From NCBI GenBank assembly GCA_904394975.1, contig CAJFNQ010000009.1:1-64000 (forward strand): a DNA stretch of 64,000 nt, read 5' to 3'. Each line of letters starts with the position of its first letter. Position 1 is the stretch's first letter. The stretch comes from Metaruminococcus_A gallistercoris (GTDB lineage: Bacteria; Bacillota; Clostridia; Oscillospirales; Ruminococcaceae). Positions 44,410-53,101 of the stretch are shown one piece after another. A program made the translations under genes and the position numbers. The notes under the pieces are model-generated. The model did no database searches. It was not told where the DNA came from and saw only the letters and a program-made list of their open reading frames with translations.

Positions 44410-45972
44410 TTATTTTGCGTAATCAATCGCGCGGCTTTCGCGCACCAGATTAACCTTGATCTGTCCCGGATATTCCAGCTCATTTTCAATGCGGTTGACA
44501 ATATCCCGTGCGACAAGGATCATCTTCTCGTCTTTGATTACCTCCGGCTTAACCATGATGCGGATTTCGCGTCCTGCCTGAATGGCGAAAGATTTCTCTA
44601 CACCTTCAAAGGAGTTCGCGATTTCTTCCAGCTTTTCAAGCCGTTTGATGTAGTTTTCCAAGTTCTCACGGCGTGCGGCCGGGCGCGCGGCGGAGATGGC
44701 GTCAGCAGCCTGTACCAGACACGCGACAACAGTCTTAGGTTCCACGTCGTTGTGATGCGCCTGAATGGCGTGGATCACTTCGTTGCTTTCTTTGTACTTG
44801 CGGCAAACGTCTACGCCGATTTCAACGTGAGAGCCTTCGATCTCGTGGTTGAGCGCCTTGCCGATGTCATGCAGCAGTCCCGCGCGGCGGGCGAGCACCG
44901 GGTCAACACCCAGTTCAGATGCCATCATGCCGGCGAAATAAGCCACTTCAATGGAGTGGTTAAGCACATTCTGACCGTAGCTGGTACGGAACCGCAGACG
45001 GCCGAGCAGCTTGACCAGTTCGGGGTGGATGCCGTGGAGATTGGTTTCCAGAACGGCGCGTTCACCTTCGGACTTGATCTTCTGTTCCACCTCGCGGCGG
45101 CATTTTTCCACCATTTCCTCAATGCGGGCCGGATGAATACGCCCATCGGTAATGAGCCGTTCAAGTGCCTGCCGTGCGATCTCACGGCGGACCGGATCGT
45201 GTGAGGAGAGGGTAATAGCTTCCGGCGTATCATCGATGATGAGATCAACGCCGGTGAGGGTTTCAATGGTGCGGATGTTCCGCCCTTCGCGGCCGATGAT
45301 GCGGCCTTTCATCTCGTCATTCGGAAGGGATACGACTGAAACGGTCGCTTCCGAAACGGTTTCTGCGGCGCAACGGGAAATAGCCAACGACACGATTTCG
45401 CGTGCTTTCTGGTCCGCCTCGTCTTTTAACTGCTGTTCAAAATTCTGGATTTTGAGAGCCTTTTCGTGAACCAGCTCGCCTTCCAGTGTATCAAGCAGCT
45501 GCTGTCTTGCCTGATCGACCGTCAATTCTGAGATGCGCTCCAGCTGTTCCAGCTGACTTTTTTTAATGATCTCTGCTTCTTTTAATTTTTCTTCTGCCTG
45601 TTTCAGGCGATTCTGCGCCTGTTCATCTTTCCGTTCCACATTATCGAGCTTGCGGTCAAGCGATTCTTCTTTCTGCTGAACCCGCCGTTCCTGACGGTTG
45701 ACATCGCTTCTAAGCTCTTTGATTTCACGTTCTGCTTCTGTACGCATTTTGTGAATTTCGTCTTTGGCTTCAACAAGCGCTTCGCGTTTTTTACTGTCCG
45801 CTTCTTTTTCGCTTTCCGCAACGATCCGCTTTGCTTCTTCTTCTGCGCTGCCGATCTCTGCTTCCGCGACACGTTTTCTATACTTAACGCCGACAAAAAA
45901 CGCGGCGACACCAAAAACCAGACCGCCAACAAAAAACGCGATCACACAGAACAATATGGTTGTGGTATCCAT
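44410..45972 (-). CDS. rny: ribonuclease Y
   Basis: A 520-residue membrane-anchored endoribonuclease that starts mRNA decay. An N-terminal helix (residues about 6-28) is followed by a long charged coiled coil to about residue 205, a KH RNA-binding domain with GREGRNIRTIE, and an HD domain with LLHDIGKALNHEIEGSH and HAIQAHHNDVEPK. Length and order match the family. ATG follows GGGAGG. Own promoter and terminator. Confidence 0.97.
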   Translation of the reverse strand: MDTTTILFCVIAFFVGGLVFGVAAFFVGVKYRKRVAEAEIGSAEEEAKRIVAESEKEADSKKREALVEAKDEIHKMRTEAEREIKELRSDVNRQERRVQQKEESLDRKLDNVERKDEQAQNRLKQAEEKLKEAEIIKKSQLEQLERISELTVDQARQQLLDTLEGELVHEKALKIQNFEQQLKDEADQKAREIVSLAISRCAAETVSEATVSVVSLPNDEMKGRIIGREGRNIRTIETLTGVDLIIDDTPEAITLSSHDPVRREIARQALERLITDGRIHPARIEEMVEKCRREVEQKIKSEGERAVLETNLHGIHPELVKLLGRLRFRTSYGQNVLNHSIEVAYFAGMMASELGVDPVLARRAGLLHDIGKALNHEIEGSHVEIGVDVCRKYKESNEVIHAIQAHHNDVEPKTVVACLVQAADAISAARPAARRENLENYIKRLEKLEEIANSFEGVEKSFAIQAGREIRIMVKPEVIKDEKMILVARDIVNRIENELEYPGQIKVNLVRESRAIDYAK

Positions 45973-46104
45973 CTTACAAGCATAAACCTCCCTTTCATTG
46001 TTTTTGATTGTTTCGATTTTTGTGAACTGTTACCAAAAAATATGGGAAAAAGTAATCAAAACAAGTAAATAAACCGAGAAATGATAAAATTTCTCACAAT
46101 AAAT

Positions 46105-46133
46105 ATTGTAGTACGAACCAGGGACAATGTCAA
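46105..46133 (-). promoter_or_regulatory. sigma-70-type promoter of rny
   Basis: On the minus strand TTGACA (46133-46128) and TACAAT (46110-46105) with 17 bases between. The long 5' leader to the gene (about 130 bases) shows no further clear structure. Confidence 0.85.
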
Positions 46134-46208
46134 GGTAAATCCATATTTGAAGAAGGGTTTCCCGCTTGAAAGTAGGACTTTTCAGGACGAATTTTCAAAA
46201 AAAGCCCA

Positions 46209-46234
46209 AAAATTGCACACCGGCGTGCAATTTT
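46209..46234. promoter_or_regulatory. palindrome upstream of phage-type block
   Basis: AAAATTGCAC (46209-46218) and GTGCAATTTT (46225-46234) form a perfect 10-bp inverted repeat with six bases between. It lies 43 bases before the terminase small subunit start. It could be a terminator closing off upstream transcription or an operator. The remainder of the 304-base gap between rny and this block holds no gene that I can support. Confidence 0.55.
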
Positions 46235-46276
46235 ACGGTTAAAAACGGATGTTTATGGAAGGGGGTGAAAATTCGG

Positions 46277-46792
46277 ATGACTACGGAAAAACTGTCGCCC
46301 GAAGAAAGGAGTTTCTGTGTTTTATACGCGGAACTGGGAGATTTTGCACAGGCCGCTGCCTGTGCTGGCTACCGTGGAAAAAGCGGACTTGCAAAAGCGG
46401 CGCTGCTTCTGCAGGACGAACGCGCAATTCAATTCATCAAACGGCGGTACGGGCAAAAACCCGATGATCATTTCCATCTGCTTGCCGGATTAAAGCGCCT
46501 GGCGCTGGGCGTTTCCTGTGCCGACGTACAGCAGCTGCTTGACAGGGAAAACGGGGAAAAAACATCCTTCCCGCTTTCCGATTTGTTCGGCGTTTCGGAA
46601 CTGAAATACGACGGAAACCGGCTGGAAGTCAAATTTTATGACCGGCTCCGTGCTCTGGAACTGCTTCATGAGATTCTTACGCAGCAGGGCGGAGAAGAAA
46701 AATCACGTTCTTTCTATGATGCGCTGGAACAGGGTGCGGCAGCTTTGCGGCAGGAATCCCAGATAACAGATGACCTTTCAGACATTCAGTAA
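46277..46792 (+). CDS. phage terminase small subunit
   Basis: A 171-residue DNA-recognition subunit of a packaging terminase. The N-terminal helix-turn-helix pattern is visible in LSPEERSFCVLYAELGDFAQAAACAGY, then LLQDERAIQFIKRR, as in terminase_2-type small subunits. ATG at 46277 is chosen; GTG at 46265 inside GGGGGTGAAA is an alternative. It overlaps the large-subunit gene by 23 bases. Confidence 0.82.
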   Translation: MTTEKLSPEERSFCVLYAELGDFAQAAACAGYRGKSGLAKAALLLQDERAIQFIKRRYGQKPDDHFHLLAGLKRLALGVSCADVQQLLDRENGEKTSFPLSDLFGVSELKYDGNRLEVKFYDRLRALELLHEILTQQGGEEKSRSFYDALEQGAAALRQESQITDDLSDIQ

Positions 46793-48023
46793 AAAGCAGA
46801 TGAAAGCATTGACCTGGTGGTGTGCGGGCAGCCCTTACCGCGGCTATGACGCGATCATCTGCGACGGTGCGGTGCGCAGCGGCAAGACTCTCTGCATGTC
46901 TCTTTCGTTTGTACTGTGGGCATTTTCCACATACGACTGCCAGTCGTTTGCTCTGTGCGGAAAAACACTGATCTCTCTGCGGCGGAATGTGACCACCCCC
47001 CTGATCCAGACGCTGCGGGAACTGGGTTTTTGTTGCCGGGAAAAACGGGCGGAAAATCTGCTCATCCTCACAAAAAAAGGAAGAGAAAACCGGTTTTACC
47101 TGTTTGGCGGAAAGGATGAGGGCTCCGCTGCGCTCATACAGGGAACCACTCTGGCGGGAGTTCTGCTGGACGAGGTGGCGCTCATGCCCCGTTCGTTTGT
47201 GGAACAGGCGCTTGCGCGCTGTTCGGTCACGGGGTCGAGGCTCTGGTTCAACTGCAACCCGGAACATCCGTTTCACTGGTTTTATACCGAGTGGATTCAA
47301 AAAGCCGAAGAAAAAAACGCGCTTTACCTTCATTTTACCATGGAGGATAATCCCGCCCTTTCCCCGGAAATACGAAAGCGGTACGAGGCCCTTTACACCG
47401 GTACGTTTTACGAGCGTTTCGTACAGGGACAATGGGTCGCCGCGGAAGGGCTTGTGTACCCTATGTTTTCGGTCCGTGACCATGTGCGTGTCCTGCCAGA
47501 CAGCAGCTATGAGGAATATGTGATTTCCTGCGACTATGGAACAGTCAATCCCTCTTCATTTGGATTGTGGGGGCTCAAAAACGGCATCTGGTGCCGGGTG
47601 GATGAGTATTATTTTGACTCCCGCCGGGAGCAGCGCCAGCGCACCGATGAAGAACACTATCGTGCTTTGGAACAGCTAGCGGGAACACGGAGTATCCGTT
47701 TTGTGCTGGTAGACCCGTCTGCCGCCAGTTTTATCGAGTGCATCCGCCGCCACGGACGGTTTACCGTCCGCCCGGCGCGCAACGATGTGCTTGACGGCAT
47801 CCGGCGGGTCGGTGATGCGCTCAGCGAGGGGAAAATCTGTTTTTCCGAACGCTGTAAGGATTCCATCCGGGAGTTTTCCTTGTATGTGTGGGAAGATAAC
47901 TGCCGGGAGGACCGCCCGGTCAAACAGCACGACCACGCGATGGACGACATCCGCTATTTTGTCAGCACGGTTATCGCTAAGCCGGATGATGGGTTCTGGG
48001 TGCTGTCCTGCGAACGGTCGTAA
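46770..48023 (+). CDS. phage terminase large subunit
   Basis: A 417-residue packaging motor. The ATPase half has Walker A GAVRSGKT (residues 33-40), Walker B GVLLDEVAL (129-137) and WFNCNPEHPFHWFY as coupling motif. The nuclease half has the three acidic sites SCDYG (Asp254), VDPSA (Asp314) and MDDIRYF (Asp391/392). All catalytic residues are kept, so it could still cut and package DNA. It belongs with PBSX-type/SPP1-like large terminases by pattern. Confidence 0.93.
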   Translation: MTFQTFSKKQMKALTWWCAGSPYRGYDAIICDGAVRSGKTLCMSLSFVLWAFSTYDCQSFALCGKTLISLRRNVTTPLIQTLRELGFCCREKRAENLLILTKKGRENRFYLFGGKDEGSAALIQGTTLAGVLLDEVALMPRSFVEQALARCSVTGSRLWFNCNPEHPFHWFYTEWIQKAEEKNALYLHFTMEDNPALSPEIRKRYEALYTGTFYERFVQGQWVAAEGLVYPMFSVRDHVRVLPDSSYEEYVISCDYGTVNPSSFGLWGLKNGIWCRVDEYYFDSRREQRQRTDEEHYRALEQLAGTRSIRFVLVDPSAASFIECIRRHGRFTVRPARNDVLDGIRRVGDALSEGKICFSERCKDSIREFSLYVWEDNCREDRPVKQHDHAMDDIRYFVSTVIAKPDDGFWVLSCERS

Positions 48024-48049
48024 GAAGATTTGAGAAAGGAGGGATTGAT

Positions 48050-49213
48050 TTGGGACTGTTGAAAAAAAGAAGAGCGCCGGCAACAGTTGCCGCGCAGCTT
48101 GCCCGGACTGCCGACCCAATCCCGTGGAACGCCGGACACAGCCGCCATGCGCCGCTGTCACTTGCGGAACTGCGGTTGTATGAAGGGCTTCGCGAGCATA
48201 TTCCCGTCATTGACGCGGCTATTCAGAAAATCGTGCGGCTTGTGGGCGACTTTACCGTGGGCTGTGAAAACCCGGCGGCAGAGCGGGAATTGAGGCAGTT
48301 TTGTGAGGATGTTCCCGCAGGGGCAAGCGGCAGAGGACTCAACCTGTTCATGGCGGCGTATCTCGACCAGCTGCTCACCTACGGCAACGCGCTGGGCGAG
48401 ATTCTGCCCGCCCGGGATGGGAGCGGGATCGCCGGGCTTTACCACGCGCCGCTCGAACGGGTGGAAGTGAAGCAGGGAAAAGACCCGCTCGCTCCGGAGA
48501 TTTTGCTGCGGAGCGTGGGAGGCTCCAAACCGCTCCGCCGGCCGGAACTGATTTTATTTTCCGCGCTCAATCCGCCGGCAGGCGAAGTGACTGGTGTTTC
48601 TTTGCTGCGCGGGCTCCCGTTCGTGAGCGGCATTCTCATGAAGATTTTCCAGTCGATTGGTCAGAACTTTGAGCGGATGGGAAACCTTCGTTATGCGGTG
48701 ACCTATAAACCGTCCGGAGACCTGATGGACAAGGCCAACGCCAGAGAACGCGCCGCGGCAATCGCCCGCGAGTGGTCGGACGGAATGGCTGCGGCTAAAC
48801 ACGGCCAGATCAAGGATTTTATTTCGGTGGGGGATGTGGACATCCGTGTTATCGGCGCGGACAACCAGATCATCGACAGTGAGGTGCCGGTCCGCCAGCT
48901 GCTGGAACAGATCGTGGCTAAACTGTCGCTTCCGCCGTTTATCCTCGGCTTTTCCTGGTCGACGTCCGAACGGATGAGTACCCAGCAGGCGGATATTCTC
49001 ACCAGTGAACTGGAGTACTACCGCCGGGTGATCACGCCGGTCATTTTGAAGATCTGCCGGGTATTTCTTGTATCCAGAGGATACTTTGAACAGCCGGAGG
49101 TCACCTGGAGCGACATCAACCTGCAGGATGCGGTGGAACTTGCCAAGGCGCGGCTTTACGACGCACAAGCTGAAACATTGTATCCCGGCATAGCAGAAGA
49201 AAGGAGTGAATAG
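48050..49213 (+). CDS. phage portal protein
   Basis: A 387-residue portal subunit, the ring through which DNA enters the head. HIPVIDAAIQKIVRLVGDF, a central mixed domain with LLTYGNALGEILP and late FILGFSWSTSERMSTQQADILTSELEYYRRVI are typical of PBSX/SPP1-type portals. Start is TTG at 48050 after AAAGGAGGGA. Its end overlaps the ribosome site of the next gene. Confidence 0.88.
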   Translation: MGLLKKRRAPATVAAQLARTADPIPWNAGHSRHAPLSLAELRLYEGLREHIPVIDAAIQKIVRLVGDFTVGCENPAAERELRQFCEDVPAGASGRGLNLFMAAYLDQLLTYGNALGEILPARDGSGIAGLYHAPLERVEVKQGKDPLAPEILLRSVGGSKPLRRPELILFSALNPPAGEVTGVSLLRGLPFVSGILMKIFQSIGQNFERMGNLRYAVTYKPSGDLMDKANARERAAAIAREWSDGMAAAKHGQIKDFISVGDVDIRVIGADNQIIDSEVPVRQLLEQIVAKLSLPPFILGFSWSTSERMSTQQADILTSELEYYRRVITPVILKICRVFLVSRGYFEQPEVTWSDINLQDAVELAKARLYDAQAETLYPGIAEERSE

Positions 49214-49214
49214 A

Positions 49215-50192
49215 ATGAAAGAAGGTTTTGTAGTAAAAACCGCGCAGAACTCTCCTTCCCCGGAACAGATGCAGAAGATTAGCCGGTACAGCCGAAGGGA
49301 GCTTTCCCCGGGGGAGGTCTACACCTTCTCAGTGATTCTGTGTGACAACGAGATCGACCGGGATGGGGAGCGTTTTACTATTCCGGCACTGAAACGGCTC
49401 GCCGTTCTCTTTCTGGGGCGTACCGGCATTTTTGACCACGACCCCAAAGGCGAGAACCAGACAGCGCGTATTTTCGATGCCCGTGTGGTAACCGAACCGG
49501 AACGCCGGACGACGGCGGGAGAGTCATACACCTGCCTGAAAGCAGAGGCGTACATGGTGCGCAGTCCGAAAACAGAGGAACTGATTTTGGAGATTGACGC
49601 CGGCATTAAAAAAGAGGTCAGTGTCGGGTGCAGTGTGGCGAAAGCGGTCTGCTCGGTTTGCGGCGCGGACCGCAGGAAGGAAGGCTGTTCCCATCACATC
49701 GGCGAGGTGTATAACGGGGTGCCCTGTCATGTTCTGCTGGATGACCCGACCGATGCGTACGAATGGTCATTCGTCGCTGTTCCGGCCCAGCGTGCCGCGG
49801 GCGTGGTAAAAGGACACGGCATGGGTGGCTCGGTGCGGAGCGGTGAAGAACTGCTCAAATGCTTTGCTTCGTCCGGGCAGGAGCTGATGATCAGCGAACC
49901 GGAACAGAAGGAACTTTGCCGCACGGTGGAAGAACTTCGCCGGAAAGCGTATCTGGGCGACGTGTACACCCAGGAACTGCGGCAGGAGATTATCCGTTTG
50001 AGCTGTATGACCGACCAACCTGCGCAGATGGCAGTGACCAAGCAGATCGTGGAACGAATGAAAGATACGGAATCGCTCAAGGCGCTTCGGGACGCTTACC
50101 GTGAAAGATGGAACAGTACGGCGCCCGAACCGCCGCAGCTTTCCGCTCAGGTTCAGACCACGCCGGATGATAAACAGGATTACATGATTTAG
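49215..50192 (+). CDS. phage prohead protease-like protein
   Basis: A 325-residue protein with a head-maturation protease fold pattern: FDRD-like acidic strand, the histidine of GIFDHDPKGE and, after ELILEIDAGIKKE, the serine of VSVGCS. A cysteine/histidine group (CSVCGADRRKEGCSHH) looks like a small zinc site, unusual for the family but seen in XkdF-like proteins. The C-terminal third is helical and could be scaffold. ATG at 49215 follows AAGGAG; an in-frame GTG at 49206 is too close. Confidence 0.7.
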   Translation: MKEGFVVKTAQNSPSPEQMQKISRYSRRELSPGEVYTFSVILCDNEIDRDGERFTIPALKRLAVLFLGRTGIFDHDPKGENQTARIFDARVVTEPERRTTAGESYTCLKAEAYMVRSPKTEELILEIDAGIKKEVSVGCSVAKAVCSVCGADRRKEGCSHHIGEVYNGVPCHVLLDDPTDAYEWSFVAVPAQRAAGVVKGHGMGGSVRSGEELLKCFASSGQELMISEPEQKELCRTVEELRRKAYLGDVYTQELRQEIIRLSCMTDQPAQMAVTKQIVERMKDTESLKALRDAYRERWNSTAPEPPQLSAQVQTTPDDKQDYMI

Positions 50193-50205
50193 AGGAGAGA
50201 TGAAG

Positions 50206-50547
50206 ATGAACGTGCGTTTTAACGGGATCGGCGACCTGGTCGCCACCTTTCAGACCGCTTCGGCCGAACTCGGCGATGTGGTGAAAATTTCAGAAAACGG
50301 CACCGTGGAAAAAGCGGGCGATTCCGACGGCTTCTGCGGCCAGGTCGTTTCCAAAAACGGCGGATATGTTGGCGTGCAGATCAAAGGCGCCATGGAGCTG
50401 CCCTGCACCGACGGTTCGTTGGAACTCGGCCGCGCGCAGATTGTTCCGGACGGGAACAACGGCGTCAAAAAAGCGGCGGAGGGCGGCGTTGCCGCGCTGA
50501 TTGTGGAAAAGGACACATCCGCCAATATGGTAACGCTCATTGTGTGA
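50206..50547 (+). CDS. small head protein, possible decoration protein
   Basis: A 113-residue beta-rich protein with a GDVVKISENGTVEKAGDSDGFCGQVVS pattern that resembles capsid decoration or stabilising proteins encoded just before the major capsid gene. Identification rests on position and composition. ATG at 50206 is better spaced to AGAGGA than ATG 50200. Confidence 0.6.
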   Translation: MNVRFNGIGDLVATFQTASAELGDVVKISENGTVEKAGDSDGFCGQVVSKNGGYVGVQIKGAMELPCTDGSLELGRAQIVPDGNNGVKKAAEGGVAALIVEKDTSANMVTLIV

Positions 50548-50576
50548 GCGGATGAAAACAACAAGGAGGTTTAAAT

Positions 50577-51581
50577 ATGACTTATGACAGCATTAAACTG
50601 GAAAAAGGCATGTATCATGTCGCGGGCAAAAGCTTTACCCAGGTTTTGGAAGAGCTGGACCCTTCGGAAAACTACGCGGGCAGTGACCTGGAAGGATTGG
50701 ACGCTTACCAGCGTCAGCTCAAGCGCTATGGCATCCGGGTAGCCGGTTCCGGCTCCGACATGGTTGAAAAATTTTTCAGCACGGCGGATTCTTCCGCTCT
50801 GTTCCCGGAATACATCTCCCGCGCGGTCGCACAGGGAATCCATGACGCGGACAGTCTCAACGAGATCATCGCCACCCGCACCCTCATCAACGGCATGGAC
50901 TACCGCAGCATCACCATCCCGTGCGATGAGGAGACACAGGAACTCAAACAGGTGGCGGAGGGCGCGGCAATCCCCACTACCACCATCAAAAAACAGGAAA
51001 AGCTTGTTAAGCTGACCAAACGCGGCCGGATGCTGGAAGCTTCCTATGAAGCCATCCGCTTCCAGAAGCTCGACCTGTTTACCATCGCGCTCAAACAGAT
51101 CGGCGCGTACATTGCGAAATCCCAGTTTGGGGATGCGGTCAAGGTGCTTCTGGACGGCGACGGAAACAGCAACCCGGCGGCTGAGGTAGAGATGGGTTCG
51201 GACAGCTTCGGCTATACCGACCTTGTCAAACTCTGGAACGAGCTGGGTGATTTTAAGATGAACGCCATTGTCGCGGGTACCGACGCGATGGGGAAGATTC
51301 TCAACCTGGATGAAGTCAAGGACGCGACGGCGGGCCTTAATTTCCACGGTACCGGTAAACTGGTCACCCCGCTTGGCGCAACTCTGGTAAAATCTTCCAC
51401 GCTGGACAGCAACCTTCTTCTTGCGTTGGATAAGACCTGCGCGCTTGAGATGATCTGCGCGGGGGATGTGCTCGTAGAGTACGACAAACTCATCGACCGT
51501 CAGCTGGAACGCGCGGCGATCACTTCAATCGCGGGATTTTCCAAGATCTTTTCCGGCGCGGTGCGCAAAATGAGCATTTGA
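50577..51581 (+). CDS. major capsid protein
   Basis: A 334-residue protein at the capsid position, after protease and decoration genes. The sequence has an extended N-terminal arm, MDYRSITIPCDEETQELKQVAEGAAIPTTTI (the E-loop-like region common in HK97-fold proteins) and a helix-rich P-domain with LDLFTIALKQIGAYIAKSQ. Assignment is strong by order, moderate by sequence. ATG follows AAGGAGG with ideal spacing, fitting high expression. Confidence 0.8.
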   Translation: MTYDSIKLEKGMYHVAGKSFTQVLEELDPSENYAGSDLEGLDAYQRQLKRYGIRVAGSGSDMVEKFFSTADSSALFPEYISRAVAQGIHDADSLNEIIATRTLINGMDYRSITIPCDEETQELKQVAEGAAIPTTTIKKQEKLVKLTKRGRMLEASYEAIRFQKLDLFTIALKQIGAYIAKSQFGDAVKVLLDGDGNSNPAAEVEMGSDSFGYTDLVKLWNELGDFKMNAIVAGTDAMGKILNLDEVKDATAGLNFHGTGKLVTPLGATLVKSSTLDSNLLLALDKTCALEMICAGDVLVEYDKLIDRQLERAAITSIAGFSKIFSGAVRKMSI

Positions 51582-51600
51582 GCGGAACGGAGGGACCCGG

Positions 51601-51963
51601 ATGAACCTTTCAACCATCTGCCGGCTGTTCTGCAGCATGACCGGCCTGCCCATGGATGAGGCGCTGCGGCAGCTGCCGCTCATGCGCCTTGCGCAGTCGG
51701 AAATCATCTCCAAACTGCGCGCGGAGGTAAAGCCGGAACAGCACAGCGATCTGCTGGAACATCTCGCGGCGGCACTGGCGTTTTACCGGTACAGCATCAT
51801 CAGTGCGAATACCGGCGGCGTGCAGAGCGTGAAAACGGGTGATGTGACCGTTTCAGCTGACCCGGGCAGTTCCGTCGATGCCGCGGCGGCAGTGCGGGAT
51901 GAGTTTTTACAGCTCGCCGCTCCATTGTTCACGGATGCGGATTTTGTGTTTCGCTCGGTATAG
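51601..51963 (+). CDS. head-tail connector-type protein
   Basis: A 120-residue, mostly helical protein directly after the capsid gene, the usual place for gp6/gp15-type adaptors. LRQLPLMRLAQSEIISKLRAEVKPEQH and a second helix pair around LLEHLAAALAFYRY fit that size class. No specific motif; the call rests on position. Confidence 0.6.
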   Translation: MNLSTICRLFCSMTGLPMDEALRQLPLMRLAQSEIISKLRAEVKPEQHSDLLEHLAAALAFYRYSIISANTGGVQSVKTGDVTVSADPGSSVDAAAAVRDEFLQLAAPLFTDADFVFRSV

Positions 51964-51990
51964 GGAACACACATTTGAAGGAGGTTGTTT

Positions 51991-52320
51991 ATGTCACTGA
52001 ATAAAGCGCTCCATGCCATGCTTGCACGCAGTGGAAAGCCGGTGCATTACCGTGAGGACAACCGGATGAAAACATCATCCGGACTGATCACACCCTGCAC
52101 GGGAAATGAGATTGCAGGGATTCGCACCGGATTGTACGGCACCCCGCAGGAAAACCGATATGTGTATATCTCGGTTTCCGGAAAGCGGCCTCCGGCTGCC
52201 GGCACGATGCTTTACAGCGGCGGAGCAAGCTACCTTGTAGAGGAGAGCGGGGCTGTCAGCGCGGGAAAAGCGATCGAATATGTTTGGGCGCTGCTCCGTG
52301 AAACGGAGGAAGAGCGATGA
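51991..52320 (+). CDS. head-closure-type phage protein
   Basis: A 109-residue beta-rich protein in the head-stopper position. Nothing catalytic is visible. ATG at 51991 follows GAAGGAGG; the last codons overlap the next start (ATGA), so the pair is translationally coupled. Family not recognised. Confidence 0.55.
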   Translation: MSLNKALHAMLARSGKPVHYREDNRMKTSSGLITPCTGNEIAGIRTGLYGTPQENRYVYISVSGKRPPAAGTMLYSGGASYLVEESGAVSAGKAIEYVWALLRETEEER

Positions 52321-52742
52321 ATACATTTGATGAACTGATTGATTCTTTGTGCGTCAGTCTGCGGCAAAGCGGTCGGTTTGACGGGGTGACCGTCAAGCGG
52401 GCTTATTTGGGTGAGACGGTGCAGGCTGCGCCGTCCGGTTCGGAGGTAGTAGCTGAAGCGGCCGCTGTCTCTTTGACCGGTGCGGCGCTGGGCGGTTTGG
52501 TGGAAAACGGAAAAACGGGCAAACGGATGAGCCTTTCGGTTAAATTTTACCTGTCTTGCCCGATTCGCTGTTCCGAACAAAACTGCATGGACCTGTTCGA
52601 CCGCCTGTGTGCCGCGCTGCTATTTGACAGCGGATATGATGTGCGCGCGCTTGCGTGTTCTTCCGCTTCGGTGGACCCGGACCGTCACACCTATACCCGG
52701 ACTGCTACGGCAGTTCTGGACATGCTTTATTTGAAATCATAA
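52317..52742 (+). CDS. tail-completion-type phage protein
   Basis: A 141-residue protein with FDELIDSLCVSLRQSG at the N-terminus and a central SVKFYLSCPIRCSEQNCMDLFDRLCAALLF, a size and position expected for a tail terminator/completion protein. It starts inside the stop of the previous gene. Assignment by order only. Confidence 0.55.
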   Translation: MNTFDELIDSLCVSLRQSGRFDGVTVKRAYLGETVQAAPSGSEVVAEAAAVSLTGAALGGLVENGKTGKRMSLSVKFYLSCPIRCSEQNCMDLFDRLCAALLFDSGYDVRALACSSASVDPDRHTYTRTATAVLDMLYLKS

Positions 52743-52756
52743 AAGGAGGCGTTTGA

Positions 52757-53101
52757 ATGCCGCAGATGAAATACGGCTCGGTCACCTTCCCTTATAATCC
52801 GGAAACGCTTAAAATAGTCCGCAGCAGAGAGATTTCTGAACGCTTTTCTCCGCTTTGCGGCAGCATTGTGCAGGATTACGGGGTAAAGGCAGTTCGCGTG
52901 ACCGGGGAAGGGATTTTTTGGGGTGAGAACGCCGCGGAATATGTATCTGCCTTGAAAAAGGCGTTCGAACTGGGCGGCGCCAATACACTTGTGGTGGAGG
53001 ACGAGCAGTTTCAGGCCTGCTTTTCAGAGCTCACGCTTGAACAGAACGCCGCGGAAAGCGGAATTCGTTACAGCTTCTGCTTTGTGGAGGTGCCCCAGTG
53101 A
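52757..53101 (+). CDS. small tail or baseplate adaptor protein
   Basis: A 114-residue protein beginning MPQMKYGSVTFPYNPETLKI. That opening resembles the start of LysM-type tail/baseplate adaptors (XkdP-like) encoded before the hub in contractile-tail phages. The LysM repeat itself is not evident. It overlaps the next gene (GTGA). Confidence 0.5.
   Translation: MPQMKYGSVTFPYNPETLKIVRSREISERFSPLCGSIVQDYGVKAVRVTGEGIFWGENAAEYVSALKKAFELGGANTLVVEDEQFQACFSELTLEQNAAESGIRYSFCFVEVPQ

Noticed and set aside
46219..46224. Loop ACCGGC with A1/G4 in the palindrome before the terminase gene, as a possible ANTAR hairpin
   Set aside because: Two fixed loop bases occur often by chance, there is no second terminator downstream, and the genes are not nitrogen-related.
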